A stretch of 64,000 bases of DNA from Chrysomallon squamiferum (lineage: Eukaryota > Mollusca > Gastropoda > Neomphalida > Peltospiridae), in contig CM022669.1 in assembly GCA_012295275.1 (NCBI GenBank), forward strand, positions 17,216,672 through 17,280,671, written 5' to 3'. This document shows, one piece after another, positions 14,466 to 26,083 of the stretch. Position numbers and translations under genes: made by a program. Below the pieces are notes generated by a model that saw nothing but the letters and a program-made list of their open reading frames with translations, was not told the origin of the DNA and did no database searches. Numbering within the stretch: the first letter of the stretch is position 1; each line of letters starts with the position of its first letter.

Positions 14466-14949
14466 TTTTTATTCGTGGATATATAAATACCATTAGCAAA
14501 AGAAAGAACAAATAATAATGTCCCATCACATTTCTAAGGAACTGATTGAAGAGTATCAACTGATGTCCGAAATGTCTTATCCAATAATTTTCTGGGGGAA
14601 AAAATAATTCCGGTGATAATGATATTGTTATGTAGCGGAAAAGCAACCTGTTACAAAACATCTGATTTCGAATTTTAAAGTATTAAAACCAAGATGTCAC
14701 AACAATTAAAAGAACTTTAAAAATCAACCCTTCTATTGTTAATGACACCTCAGCAAACGAAATTATTATCTATTATTAACTTTGCACCACAAGATAGATA
14801 AAAAAAAGACCATGTGTTAAATATCCCGAACTAATGCACGAAATCTGGAGATCCTTTGAACACACAGAGTTTACGTACGAAAATGATTCTCGACTGTTCA
14901 GTTACGTCACTATTATAACACGTCATTTCGCTATTACGTCAATAATCCA

Positions 14950-16037
14950 TTAATGGTTGCTAAGAGACCGATAGGTACCGGGAAATCGCGTTTTTGTTCC
15001 GTTTCGCGAATACGTCGACTCCACCTGGGAGCCGACGTCCCCGAAGTTGGAAATGCGACTAGTTAGAATGGGTTCGTCTCGCGAGTTGAACGAGAACGTC
15101 GTCACCACGCCGTCGTCCACTTCGCGGATTTTGAGCGGCGGTCCCGCGCGGTATTCCCGCACCTCCTGATGGATTTTGAACATCTCCTCAACCTGTTTGT
15201 CGTCCTTGGCTTTTTGAAGGGTTTTCGCCTGCGTCGTGAGCGTGTTTCTTCTCTCGTTCAGCATCTGCAGTTTCTCTTCCAGTTTATTCTTTTCTTTATT
15301 GACCTCGTTTTCGGCTACGCCTTCTAACTCTTTTTCGCGATCTTCCAAAACCGCCTTCAGCCGACTGAAGGTTTCGTGAATTTTCGTTACCAGATCGTTA
15401 CGGACTTTGTCGAGATTTTCCGAAGCACTTTGCAGAGTGTTCGCTTTCGCCTCAAGGGTAGACGACTCTTTTTCCAGCTCCATGATAGCTTTGTCTAAGA
15501 CAGGTGTGTATTTTTGCATTGCCTCGTCCAAGTCCATCACGAGATGACCCTCTGTCTCTTTGTGGTCGAGAACAGTGCAGTCCCTACACACGGGTGAGAT
15601 GCACGGCTCACAAAAGAAATTCAACGGCTGGAGACTGTGCTTGGAACAGAAATTAACCGTGTATCTCTCTGTGTGTTTGAGAAAATCGAGCAGCTGAATG
15701 ACCCTGTGGTCCGTGGGAAGCTGTTTGAGATTCTCCTCTGTGGTGACGAAACTTCCTCTGCAGCTGGGACAGTGGATGCTGACGGGCGTGGGCATTCCAC
15801 GCAACGCCGGGGTCAGGCTCTGTCTGTACTCCTGTTCTGTGTTGTACAACTGCTGAATGCAGGGCACGCAGAACGAGTGGTGACAAGGAAGGAGTTTTGG
15901 GGTTTTAGTGTCCGATATAGTGAACGTGTCTCTGCAGACCATGCACCTCAGAAAAGTGTCCTCGAAGTGGTCCTCGTCCAGAACAATGGAACGTTTGTTC
16001 GCTGCCGACTCGGGGTCTCTCTTAGCTACTCCGAAAC
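14950..16037 (-). CDS. TRIM gene, last coding exon
   Basis: This exon encodes residues 25(part)-386 and the TAA stop. The acceptor is a TTTCAG immediately upstream of 16037 on the - strand. Its first two bases complete a Ser codon begun by the upstream exon. It is markedly GC-richer than its surroundings. It carries the RING, the B-box and the coiled coil in one exon, which is common for invertebrate TRIM genes. Confidence 0.85.
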
Positions 16038-18641
16038 CTGAAACATTTAAAAATAAGTTAAAATTCTGTAGCTTATAAATGAGTTATAAAGATTTCATAA
16101 GCTATACATATAGAAACATATTCATTAATTTACGAGGAAGCATATTTACCCATTTATAAGAAAATATTATGCTAGTTAATGAAAATTTCGTATGCACAAC
16201 ATATATAGACATGTATTGTTAATATAAAATTTCAGTTTGAAAATGAATGTAAATGCTGATGCTAAATTATTTTATGTACTTTCATTCATTTTATCTTCTT
16301 CACACACAATGTTAGTCATACACAGTAATGATATTACCAATAAAAAGACTAAATAATTATAATACTTTCTTGTACTACTAGCTTTAGATAAAGATCTCTA
16401 TATAAATGATGCCTACAGTCGTACGCAATATCTGCTGTATTTTATTTTCGTCTTATAAATAAACACGCTTGGGTTTCATAGGAAGTGTCCTCTCCGGTAG
16501 TGATTGAAAAAAAAAAAAAAAAACGGACCCGTCTCATCGCACATATCCTTTTTTTCGACATCTCCGATATCTGTAGACAGATGTGTCTCAGTCTTAAACT
16601 CGTCTGTGGTATCATCAAGACTTTCACCTGCACTCTCCACATTAACGTTGAACTGTTTGACGTTAAACCGAGATTTCCAGGAAGTTAGCCAACCAGTCGA
16701 TCCTTTGAAGTCGGGTACTCCTATCTGGTCGGCCAACTGAAGAGCTTTTTCTCTTAAAATCGGACCAGAAATGGGCATTGATTTCGATCTTGCCTTCTGA
16801 AACCACTGATGCAGCAATCCGTTCAGGTGTTTGAATTTGCTGTTCGTTAATCTTTTTCTCTCCGCCGAAATGTTGGTTTTGTGCAATATCCGGTAATGAT
16901 CGCTACGTTTCAAAATATCGGAGACCGTCTGTCTTCCAATCTTGAACTGTGTGGCTAAATCTTTCTGTTTGCACTGTGGATTTGATGAAAACTCTTCTAT
17001 TAACTTCACTTTAGTCTGCAATGAAAGTTCCACACGCTGTCGTTTCTTAGGTCGCCCTGCCATTACGAAATTCAATGAGACAACGCCAAATATGCGCCAC
17101 ACGTATTTATGCAGACCTCTGCCGTTGACACTAAATCCAAAATGAGTGAAATCACTTAGGTATCAACACACACTATTAACTATTGTTAATCTAGCTGCAT
17201 ACGGTGGGTACAAGAAGCCCGATTATGTCATCTCACGCCGCAGTCTAAATACGTGCAAACCTAGATTGTTTTTGTTTAAGACGTACTTGCAAAACTGTGT
17301 GACGCTGAAGAAAAATCTAATTATTATGTAACCTGTTCTTTTGTTCTGGTATACACAGCCGGTATCTGAAGTAGACAGCATCCTGATTAGTCAGGAGTTT
17401 TGTTTGTAACGGATTAACGATAGCTCGACGGGACTTAGAAATGTCGATTTTGATAGAAATAACGGTTATATCAGTTATTGTATTATTTTATTTTATTATA
17501 TAAACAGACAGATAACAGCTAGACACATACATATACACACACACACCCATATACAGTAAAAATGAAAATGAAAATAAATTAAAGAAAAGAAGCGTACTGT
17601 TAAATAGTACTTCCTAAATTATAGAGAATAATTAAATAGCTCTGTCTGTATTTTCAGACAGTTATTGTTTCGCTTTTTTCGAAACTCTTTTCACCATGAA
17701 AAAAATATCCTCCTACAGTGATGTTGTTCCCTCTTTCTGAAACTGTAGATGTCCACGTTACAAGAATTACAGCCTTACTTTCAAAGATTTGCTGGGGATT
17801 TTTCTTGGCGTTTTAGTTGGGCTATTTTTTTTTCTAACAACTATATTCTTTTCTCGTTCGTCTGTAACACTGTGACCTCAATTATTTCTCGGGCGTGAGC
17901 GCAAATAAACTATGAAATGAGATTCTTACGTAACTCTGCGTCTTTCTGACTGGATGGAGTCTCGAAAACCAAATTTGTATCGATTACCAGTTGCTATGGA
18001 CAGTTTTCTGTTCGATAGCTTTTATGTCCAAAAAAAGACAGGATCACTGGCAACGTGCATGTTTTATTATCTTCACCAATCCCAGTCGTCCATTCATCAG
18101 TGTGTCTTACATACCACACTGTAAAGTTCAGCGTGAACCCATGCCCATAATATTCAGCTGACTGCCCAGCCAGATTGTATTGTTTTAAATAACAGCAATG
18201 TTTTATTCATAGCCGGGAAGTACGCTCCACTGGGAGAAGATACAAATCGATATTAGTGTTCTTAAAATAACCTGTGCATCGCTGTGCATGTAGTCAACAC
18301 CGTGATAGAAAAGAGTGCAGTTCACAAAGACAGTTAGTATTGATATGTGTGGCATTCTAGTGACTCGATAAAACGCGCTATGGCTTGTCCGAGGTGTCTA
18401 ATTAGCTACTGCAAATAACAGATGTGTACGTTTTATGTGCGTCGTTGAACAGGCAGGAAAGCCAATACCATGGCCTTTCAAAAAAAAAAAAAAAACCTGT
18501 CATGAAACACAGCTTAGAATGGAAAGCAACCCAACAAACGTGTTATAAATAATTGACACATGGCACCTCAGTCTGCAACCACTTTTTAAATATTGTTATT
18601 TATTTATTCGATGATAATAATAATAATAATAATTATAATTA

Positions 18642-18688
<47 letters not shown>

Positions 18689-19333
18689 GATGTGATCAGA
18701 GCTCTAAACTGAAGGTTTGTTTCTCGTCTGCTGAAAACGCTAACGACAAAAATTCACGACAGGTAACTTACAGCACAGTGAGAATCAAACTGTAACACGA
18801 TATTAATGGTTCAATTTAATACGTAATTTGCAGGTGCAAGCCACAGATATGTTACCTGCTAGTGTCAGGTATAAATATTTATTATGTTCTTTTTTCATCG
18901 CTGTTGGAGACACTTCCTGTAAATGCATGGACTGGATCATAAATTAGCGTTTAAAGATTATCAGTAAAACAAATATTTCAGTGGACCCCCAAATTTGTCT
19001 TATGAAAACTGAAATTAATCTAAAAAAAAACGAATTTTATGTGTATGTATTGGAATATGTGAGAGTGAATGTGTGTGTGCGTTTGTGTGTTTGTGTCTAT
19101 ATATGTATATATGTGAATGTGTGTGTGCGTCTGTGTGTGTGTGTGTGTGTGTCTGTGTGTGTGTGTGTTTATTACTATCTCTATAAAAGTAGAACAAAAC
19201 CAGACTAAAGGCAAAAACTGATGCCGAAAGAAATATATATATACAGATCTGTTTATAAAACTTGCTTATAACTTTATTTACAAATTTGAAATGATTACTT
19301 AAAAAACGATGAGAAGTCCAAACTGCGCACGCA

Positions 19334-19380
<47 letters not shown>

Positions 19381-19493
19381 ATATATATACGATACACACA
19401 TATATGACAAGTTTACTTACTTTCTGTGAGAGCTTTTGCCAACTCGTTGTCGGTGGAGAAATCTTCATCAACACTCTTTGCTTGGGCCATCAT
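14950..19493 (-). CDS. TRIM-family E3 ubiquitin ligase (RING, B-box 2, coiled coil)
   Basis: Spliced from two coding exons (19493-19421 and 16037-14950), this gives 386 residues. The RING finger is C3HC4: C56, C59, C76, H78, C81, C84, C114, C117, with an unusually long 29-residue loop before the last pair. The B-box 2 zinc site is C155, H158, C167, C170, C175, C178, H183, H189. A long charged Glu/Lys-rich coiled coil follows at about 195-320. The C-terminal 65 residues match no NHL, SPRY or filamin domain that I recognise, so this is a short TRIM lacking a known substrate-binding C-terminal domain. TRIM proteins are RING E3 ligases that dimerise through the coiled coil, often in innate immunity or protein turnover; the substrate here cannot be inferred. 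The Met codons at 19493 and 19490 are the first in frame within the exon, but the frame is open back to the acceptor, so an upstream exon could extend the N terminus. The nearest TRIM subfamily is not resolved. Confidence 0.85.
16476..17063 (-). CDS. CENP-B/Tigger-type DNA-binding protein fragment (transposon-derived)
   Basis: A 195-codon frame starting at MAGRPKKRQ (13 further in-frame codons reach 17102, but this ATG has the better context). Residues of about 8-55 form a psq-type helix-turn-helix, with TKVKLIEEF, a helix around LATQFKIG and RQTVSDILK. Residues of about 75-140 match the CENP-B-type HTH (HTH_Tnp_Tc5), with LLHQWF, ISGPILREKALQLA and the GWLTSWKSRF signature. This pair is the N-terminal half of pogo/Tigger transposases and of domesticated relatives such as Jerky and CENP-B. 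The DDE catalytic domain is absent, and the frame ends in an acidic tail and a poly-Phe run made by a T19 tract. It lies inside the TRIM intron on the same strand. It could be a truncated transposon or a host gene of DNA-binding domains only. No terminal inverted repeats were found by eye. Confidence 0.6.
   Translation of the reverse strand: MAGRPKKRQRVELSLQTKVKLIEEFSSNPQCKQKDLATQFKIGRQTVSDILKRSDHYRILHKTNISAERKRLTNSKFKHLNGLLHQWFQKARSKSMPISGPILREKALQLADQIGVPDFKGSTGWLTSWKSRFNVKQFNVNVESAGESLDDTTDEFKTETHLSTDIGDVEKKDMCDETGPFFFFFFNHYRRGHFL
18614..18688. repeat. (AAT)n/(ATT)n repeat
   Basis: AAT units turn into ATT units through a short palindromic junction (aattataatt). Lies inside the TRIM intron. 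Confidence 0.9.
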
Positions 19494-19515
19494 TGGAGGA
19501 CCAGGGCGGAAGGTT
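19421..19515 (-). CDS. TRIM gene, first coding exon
   Basis: The acceptor TTGCAG precedes 19515, so there is at least one more exon upstream. Coding runs from the ATG at 19493 to 19421 and ends one base into a codon at the donor GTAAGT. It encodes a 24-residue acidic leader (MMAQAKSVDEDF and onward) that joins in frame to the RING exon. Confidence 0.75.
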
Positions 19516-19728
19516 CTGCAAGACAAAAATAACAAATCATTGATGAGAATGCGAAAGATATTTGTAAATTTGAAGTGTACTTTTCTTTGTCGTACATAGC
19601 AATATTTAAAAACACATTTTACGTACTTCAGATCTTTATTAATAATTAATTACGTTCTGAATTTACACAATAACCTTGTAGTAAGAACTGGTTTGAAAAT
19701 GTTTAAACATTTAAATAAAAGATATTAT

Positions 19729-19820
19729 ACCACTACCACTACCACTACCACTACCACTACCACTGCTGCTGCTACTACTATTACTACGATTATTATTATT
19801 ATTGTTGTTGTTGTTGTTGA
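19729..19820. repeat. (ACCACT)n plus trinucleotide repeat
   Basis: Six perfect ACCACT hexamers (19729-19764), followed by GCT, ACT, ATT and GTT units. Confidence 0.9.
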
Positions 19821-19930
19821 CATCTACCAGTCTAACTACATTTCGTGATGTGATAACAAAAGGATGCACGGATTCCTACCAGTTTGTTGTCAGGGACATA
19901 TTTTATTATCGTTACATGTTATTATTAGCT

Positions 19931-19964
<34 letters not shown>

Positions 19965-22900
19965 TTAAACGAATTACAAATAACCAGAATATGATAGGGT
20001 GTAACTTAATGAAATGAAATACGCTAACTGTAATGTTTTATTGTGGCTATAAAATGTTATTGTGCCGTAAGAAATAGGATCGTGATGTTTTCTGTGCTTA
20101 TCCTGTACAACAAAAAGAAACAGATATGAAAAAAAAAAGAAAAAAAATATATCGAAGTTTTTTTAAAGAAAACAAAATTGTTAGATAAAGTGATAGGTAT
20201 TTTTGAAAATATAAGTTGTTATGATTTACCTGGAGGAAAGAAATGATTGATGGAAAGAAAAGATAAAGATGCTATAAGAATAAAAATAATATATTACTGA
20301 TATACGAAAACTATATAAAATATTATTGATATATGGAATTTGTAGTGTACTTTAAAAACTGCCAGTTTCCTGTTATTTCAAATTTAAATAAAATAAAATT
20401 AAATAAAATAAAATAAAATAAAATAATAAATAAATAAAATAAAAATTATTAAATAACGTAAAAAATGTTACTTAATAACATACTATTTAATACTTTGCAG
20501 ATACAGAAGTATATTATTCATCTTATAGCATTTTTCTATTTGACATTAGTGTATTAAAAAACAAATAAAGATAACCAATAAATAGAAAAAAATATATTTT
20601 AATGTGACATAGAAATGATATCAATAACAGTCTTCATTGAATTATATAGAATTTAAGATGCATTATGAAAAAATATATAATTAGTTATATATAAGCAGGA
20701 CGTTATAGAATATATGGTGTATCTTACCAACAGTTAGTTACTGAAGAAGGGTTGATTAAACATGCCTTTGAAAGAAAGTAAAATGATAACAACAACTAAG
20801 ATATAAGCTATCAAAATGCTCATTCATATACAGTCACTTAATTTAGCGATGTGTCAACAAAGCGATATATCACATCATGGCTTTTTCTTTCTTCTTATTT
20901 ATTAATTGTTGTTATTGTTTTGTTCTGTGTTTTTGTGAAGAAAATAAAATCATAAATTACATCTCGTTGTCAAAATAAAATGTTTTCTGTTTGCGAACTA
21001 ACAAAACTTCAAAAAAAAAAAAAAAAAAAAAAAAAAATAAATAAATAAAAAATAAAAGAAATATTGATTGATTTTTGTGTTTGTCCATCTCTCTCTTTCT
21101 CTCTCTCTTTCAAAAGAAATTATATATCTATAAATAAATAATTTCTTTTTTTATATACGTGAAATAAAATATGCTTTAAAAAAAAAAAAATCTGAAATGA
21201 AAAATCATTGAAACAATTTTTAATAAAAAATGTTTTCAATATGTAAACAAGTGTATCCATGACAATGTCTAGTTATGAATATTTATTTTGAATACTTTAA
21301 CAAATAACATGAATGTTAGTTAAATCCTAGGAGTACGTTAGTCATAAAAGAAGGTTATTACAAATTATTATAATTATTTTTGACACTTTCGAATGTAAAA
21401 TTACAGTCGATATTCTGAGAGTAATTATAATCTGCATACATCACTTTGTCAGATACTGCTGTGCACCAAATAACTTTTCACTGGTGAAAATGAACTGAAG
21501 CAGTAAAAATCGATACAGACATATAGAAAATATTTTTCATTTCACATTCGGCTATCGAAGTCATACAAATACGTTCATATAAAACAGTACAGTTTATCTA
21601 TAATATTAATGAAATGAATAGGCAAGTCACGAATTAATATCAGGCAGTTTACACGTCACTTTCTGTTACCTCTCTAAATATTTGTAACAGATTTTTTAAA
21701 TGGTTTATCTCGATATAATTTATTTAGAATTTTATTATACTTTAATTACGTTATTTTCTAGTTTATCTAAGATAACATCTAAATAAGAAATAAAAGTTAA
21801 CTGAAATATGAAAAACAAAAATGTATTATCTGGACTCAGATAATAATTATGTTTTTCATATTTCAATATGCGGAATAACATTTTTTTTTTTTTTTTTTCC
21901 CCTGTGATGTTTCTTTATAGTAAAAATTATTTAAAATGTTAAATTTATGACAACCACTGTTTTTGCGACTCGTCTAAAATCCTGGATTCTCCCTTTGACT
22001 GAAATTAGTCATACTACTTTTTATGATAACTTCCTAATTGATTTGAAGCCATGTGATAATTTACAAAACAGACAACCTAATCGATATGGAATTTCAAAAA
22101 TTTAATGGGTACGAAGAACTTATTTTATATGAAACGCCTTAATTACTGTAACAGAACTTTAAGCTAACCTAAAACATTAAAAAAACATGCAAATATGTCG
22201 AAAATACTGAAACAGAACTATTTGGTTTTGTATTAATAGATGTTCCTTATTTTCTACTATTCTGCATTGCAATATAAATGAATAAAATCATATTACAAAT
22301 GTTATCTAATTACTACGATCTCCAAGCACTACCTGTACAATGGACACGTTCAAAATTTTTCCAGCACGTTGTTCTTTTTTCTTTACTAACCACTCCAGTT
22401 AATAAAATTTATATCCCACGAAATAAATTAAACCACAGTTCAGAAAAACAAACCCGTCCATTCCACAGGAGTGGTTTTTTGGAGTTGTGGTTTCATCGTG
22501 GGTATGTTACACAGCCAGTGAACCCACATAGCTTCACGTACCTACACAGCAGAGTGAAACTAGTTGTCTCTCATATCGTTATCTCGGGTCTGTTTACACA
22601 CGCCCTGCCTGACAGGCACTCTAGAAACACACACACAAGAAGAAGTGTTGACATTTTACCTATTCGAGTTCTTCGACACCCTTAATGTTTAAACAGAGAC
22701 GTTCTGCTTTCTCAGTCCGATTACGAAATCTTTTGTACATGGGCCGCTAAGTTCATTCGGCAGTGACTTCTTATCACACAATGTTTTGCAAGTATTTGTA
22801 AACGTTTGTTTGATTTTTCATTAGATTATGATGAAAAAAAAAAAAAGCGAAGAAAGGAATTACAAGAAATGTTTTTAAAATATTTTTGCGACAATGCTAT

Positions 22901-23880
22901 GAATGAGAAAATTGTTAACAGATTATGCTTAAATTGTAGATTTTAAGTCTTTATATTTACAGATAATTAATACTATAAACATTGCTAGAATGGGTCTTCA
23001 CTTCAAGTCTGAACTTAATAAAGAGGTTTTATTTATTTATTTATTTATTATTATTATTATTTATTTTTTTATTATTATTTGAATAATAAATTACTTTTCA
23101 TTTGCTGCAGTGTCTCAAGGCTTGGGCTGGGTTAGCCATTAAGCAAAATAAACACGTGCTAAGGGCATGAAGGGAAAGATGGTACCACAGAAATTTTCCA
23201 CTCCCAGATTTAACACGACTCATGTGGTATAGCTGAACCGGCTCTCAAAATAAATGAAAACAATTATATACTGTATATAAATAATTTATTTTCTGGATTA
23301 TTATTGTTTATATTTTGAATTACATATTAATTATTATTATTATTTGGAGGCATCAAAATCTGTCAAGTGTTACGGACATAAATGAGTTCTGTTCAAGGGG
23401 CAACAGGATACATGGCTCGGAGGCCAGCTGATGATGAAAAAACAACAACAATAGGACACGTTAATGTAATTGTTAACATAAACGTGTCACCATAACCATG
23501 ATGCGTTACTGAACAAACTACAGAAACGTAGTCGTGTATATCCACAAAACACACACACACCACGGTATGAAAGATTATTATTGTCATCGCGTGAAGAGGA
23601 AGATAAAAAGATTAATAGGTACGACCTATCGTCGAATGCATAACGAAAACGTGGCCCAGTTATTGAAGCAGAACAATGTGTCAACATACTTCATCGATCT
23701 AGCCTGCTGCAACAGTTCTCCCTCGTATTTCACGCGTGTGAAATGTAAGTAGAATAAAACATTTAAAAACAGAAAGAAGAATAATTTAAACTCGTAATCA
23801 ACATCAGTAAGAAAACTCGATATTTTACTACATTTGAATAAATAGGAAAAAAAAAAAAAAAAAAAATTACGTCACCCTAC

Positions 23881-24180
23881 CTGACGTTTAGCCATCTTTG
23901 TTAAGAAGCAGCTGTTTCGGCGATAAACGTTTCGACTGACGTCTGCCTCCGTTGAAAACAGACGACCAAAAACCGTTCGGCTGATCGATCCGATCCCGCC
24001 AAGTATTGAATGGATCTATGTGACGACGAGATGTCGGTTTTCGAACGACACACTGGCTAGCGTTACGTACAGTCTGTGTTCAGCACAGCGTAACAGCTGA
24101 TGTCAGATTAAAAAAACGTAGTAAGTGCCACCTGGGGTCAGCCCAGAAGGTCCACAGATAAAAACGGGGACTCGAAAACC
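23881..24180 (-). promoter_or_regulatory. candidate 5' exon/promoter patch for the TRIM gene
   Basis: A patch clearly richer in GC and CpG than its flanks. On the - strand it ends in a good donor, CAG|GTAGGGT, at 23881. Upstream of the donor is AAGATGGC, a YY1-type motif often found just downstream of transcription starts. Together these would suit a non-coding first exon splicing to the acceptor at 19515. No transcript evidence is available. Confidence 0.3.
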
Positions 24181-24401
24181 TTCTCAAGCAACAACTTAAA
24201 TTCAGTGAACACCACATTATAGAGCTATTATGTTTTTTGTTTTATTGTAAATGAACGCCTACGCAAACAATCCCCTTTGCATAAACCACCATTTTTTTTT
24301 TTTTGCTAAAAGAGAGATACATACTTACATATACACCCATAAATAAAGTAGCAGTATTCTTGATAAAATTATGTTTCGTATTTGTGTCTCTCTCTCTTTC
24401 T

Positions 24402-24450
24402 ATATATATATATATATATAAATAAATAGATATAGATTTATATGTATATA

Positions 24451-24502
<52 letters not shown>

Positions 24503-24562
24503 TATATATGTATATATGTGTGTGTGTGTATATATATACACACACAGACACACACACACACA
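24402..24562. repeat. compound (AT)n-(GT)n-(AT)n-(AC)n repeat
   Basis: Alternating purine-pyrimidine blocks of TA, TG and CA over about 160 bp. Translations on both strands are Tyr-Ile, Val-Cys and Thr-His runs. Confidence 0.95.
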
Positions 24563-26023
24563 TATACATACAAAAGAAAGAGAGAAAGAAAGTATATTTG
24601 TGATTGTGTATATGTTGTGTGTAGTTATAAAAACAAAGATCCCGTATCGTAGAAAAATTCAGATTGTGTACCTGAAAACGACAGATCTTCCGTAGATGCT
24701 TCATCCATTGAAGGAATAATATTTAAAAAAAAAATCCGTTACTGGCTTCACACTTTAGACAAAAACCCAAAGTGTTGCGACATGTATATTTTCCATTCAG
24801 ATCTATAACAAACTATAACCCAAACACGTGATTCCTGAATATAGGAAAGATTTCACACCCACTTGAGATTATTTCGGTCAGTCAGCTATTATTTATTACG
24901 GTCGTAACATATCATAATATTGTACAAAACGGGTTATCTATACAATAACACAATGTTCGTAATGGTAAAGCATATATCAGTCCACTTTAACAACTCAAAC
25001 AAAAGAAAAGAAAAGAAATGACAACAGCACAGAAATAACAAGACAGATAACACTATATAAAACAAAATATCTTTTTTGAAATAATAATAATAATAATAAT
25101 AATAATGAAGATGATGATGACAATAAACAACCAAAATTAAAATTTAGAGGGTATTGCTTTTTTATTTTTTTTCAGTAACGAGGAACTACGCTCTCCTTGC
25201 ATATTCACAATAAGAAGATGACAAAGAATTAAAAATGGCTGTCTACAGTTTATCAACCCACATTTTGTTAATGACCCCGAGACAAATACGGGGACACATG
25301 TAGAAACATTTAGCGTGACCCACGACAGAAGAGATATTTCATTTCAGAGTCAGCGATGCGTTGAGCAGAACACGCTATATTTGTGTGTGGTTTTCATGTC
25401 ATGTCATTTTGAACAAAAGAAGCACTGGATATACATATGCCGCATGTTAATAAGTTACACTATAAATGGTATTTACGTCGATCGTAGAGGATTTAGTTCT
25501 CTAACAGTACTCAAATACACGAATGCGTAACCATTAAAAAAACATGCTCGTGTTCACAGACATGAATAGGTCAATCAAAAACCGATTTGGAAAGGAGAAT
25601 TAAGTTACTGAAATACACCTCTGCTCGACATATATTTGTTGTTTGTAACTGTAGAACGACAAACTGGCATAGATCGGCATATGAACTAATATCACTGTAT
25701 ATATATATATATATATATATATATCTATAATTAAACACATATACACACGCACACGTACATACATACATAAATAGATACTAACAGATTAGTGTCACATGAC
25801 AGTCCTAATTACCAATGACTGATTTAAGAAAATCCATTTTATACAATGACTTTTTGAAAATAGTCTGTTGAAATGAATCAGTATGTAAAGCAGGCAATAA
25901 TGGAAATATAACGTGCTTCATTCAAATTTATTTTGTTTAACATTAAGACACACTGATTGATTTTTTATGTCGAATAATGTTCAGAGATTTCACCAATGCA
26001 TATGCATGGGATAAATAGACTGA

Positions 26024-26031
26024 TTATTATT

Positions 26032-26071
<40 letters not shown>

Positions 26072-26083
26072 TGTTGTTGTTGT
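26024..26083. repeat. (TTG)n microsatellite
   Basis: ATT units leading into about 17 TTG units with one interruption. Confidence 0.9.

Larger units (their letters stand above)
7015..14949. other. non-coding region with many simple repeats
   Basis: No supportable exon was seen. The stretch contains (GAAA)n at 7590-7621, large CT, ATT/ATTT and AAT/AAAT arrays (listed separately), and AT-rich single-copy sequence. Near 11200-11246 there is an imperfect inverted repeat. Confidence 0.55.
16038..19420 (-). other. TRIM intron containing a transposon-derived frame
   Basis: The intron starts with the donor GTAAGT and ends in TTTCAG. Besides the CENP-B-like frame at 16476-17063 it holds an ATT array (18614-18688), GT arrays (19060-19170) and a CA array (19339-19378), with otherwise AT-rich sequence. 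Confidence 0.7.

Noticed and set aside
15637-16041. 134-codon + strand frame opposite the TRIM exon
   Set aside because: It is a shadow of the - strand coding exon, which has clear RING and B-box motifs.
22278-22685. 135-codon + strand frame
   Set aside because: It lacks low complexity, but no family resemblance, codon-composition change or convincing splice sites were seen.
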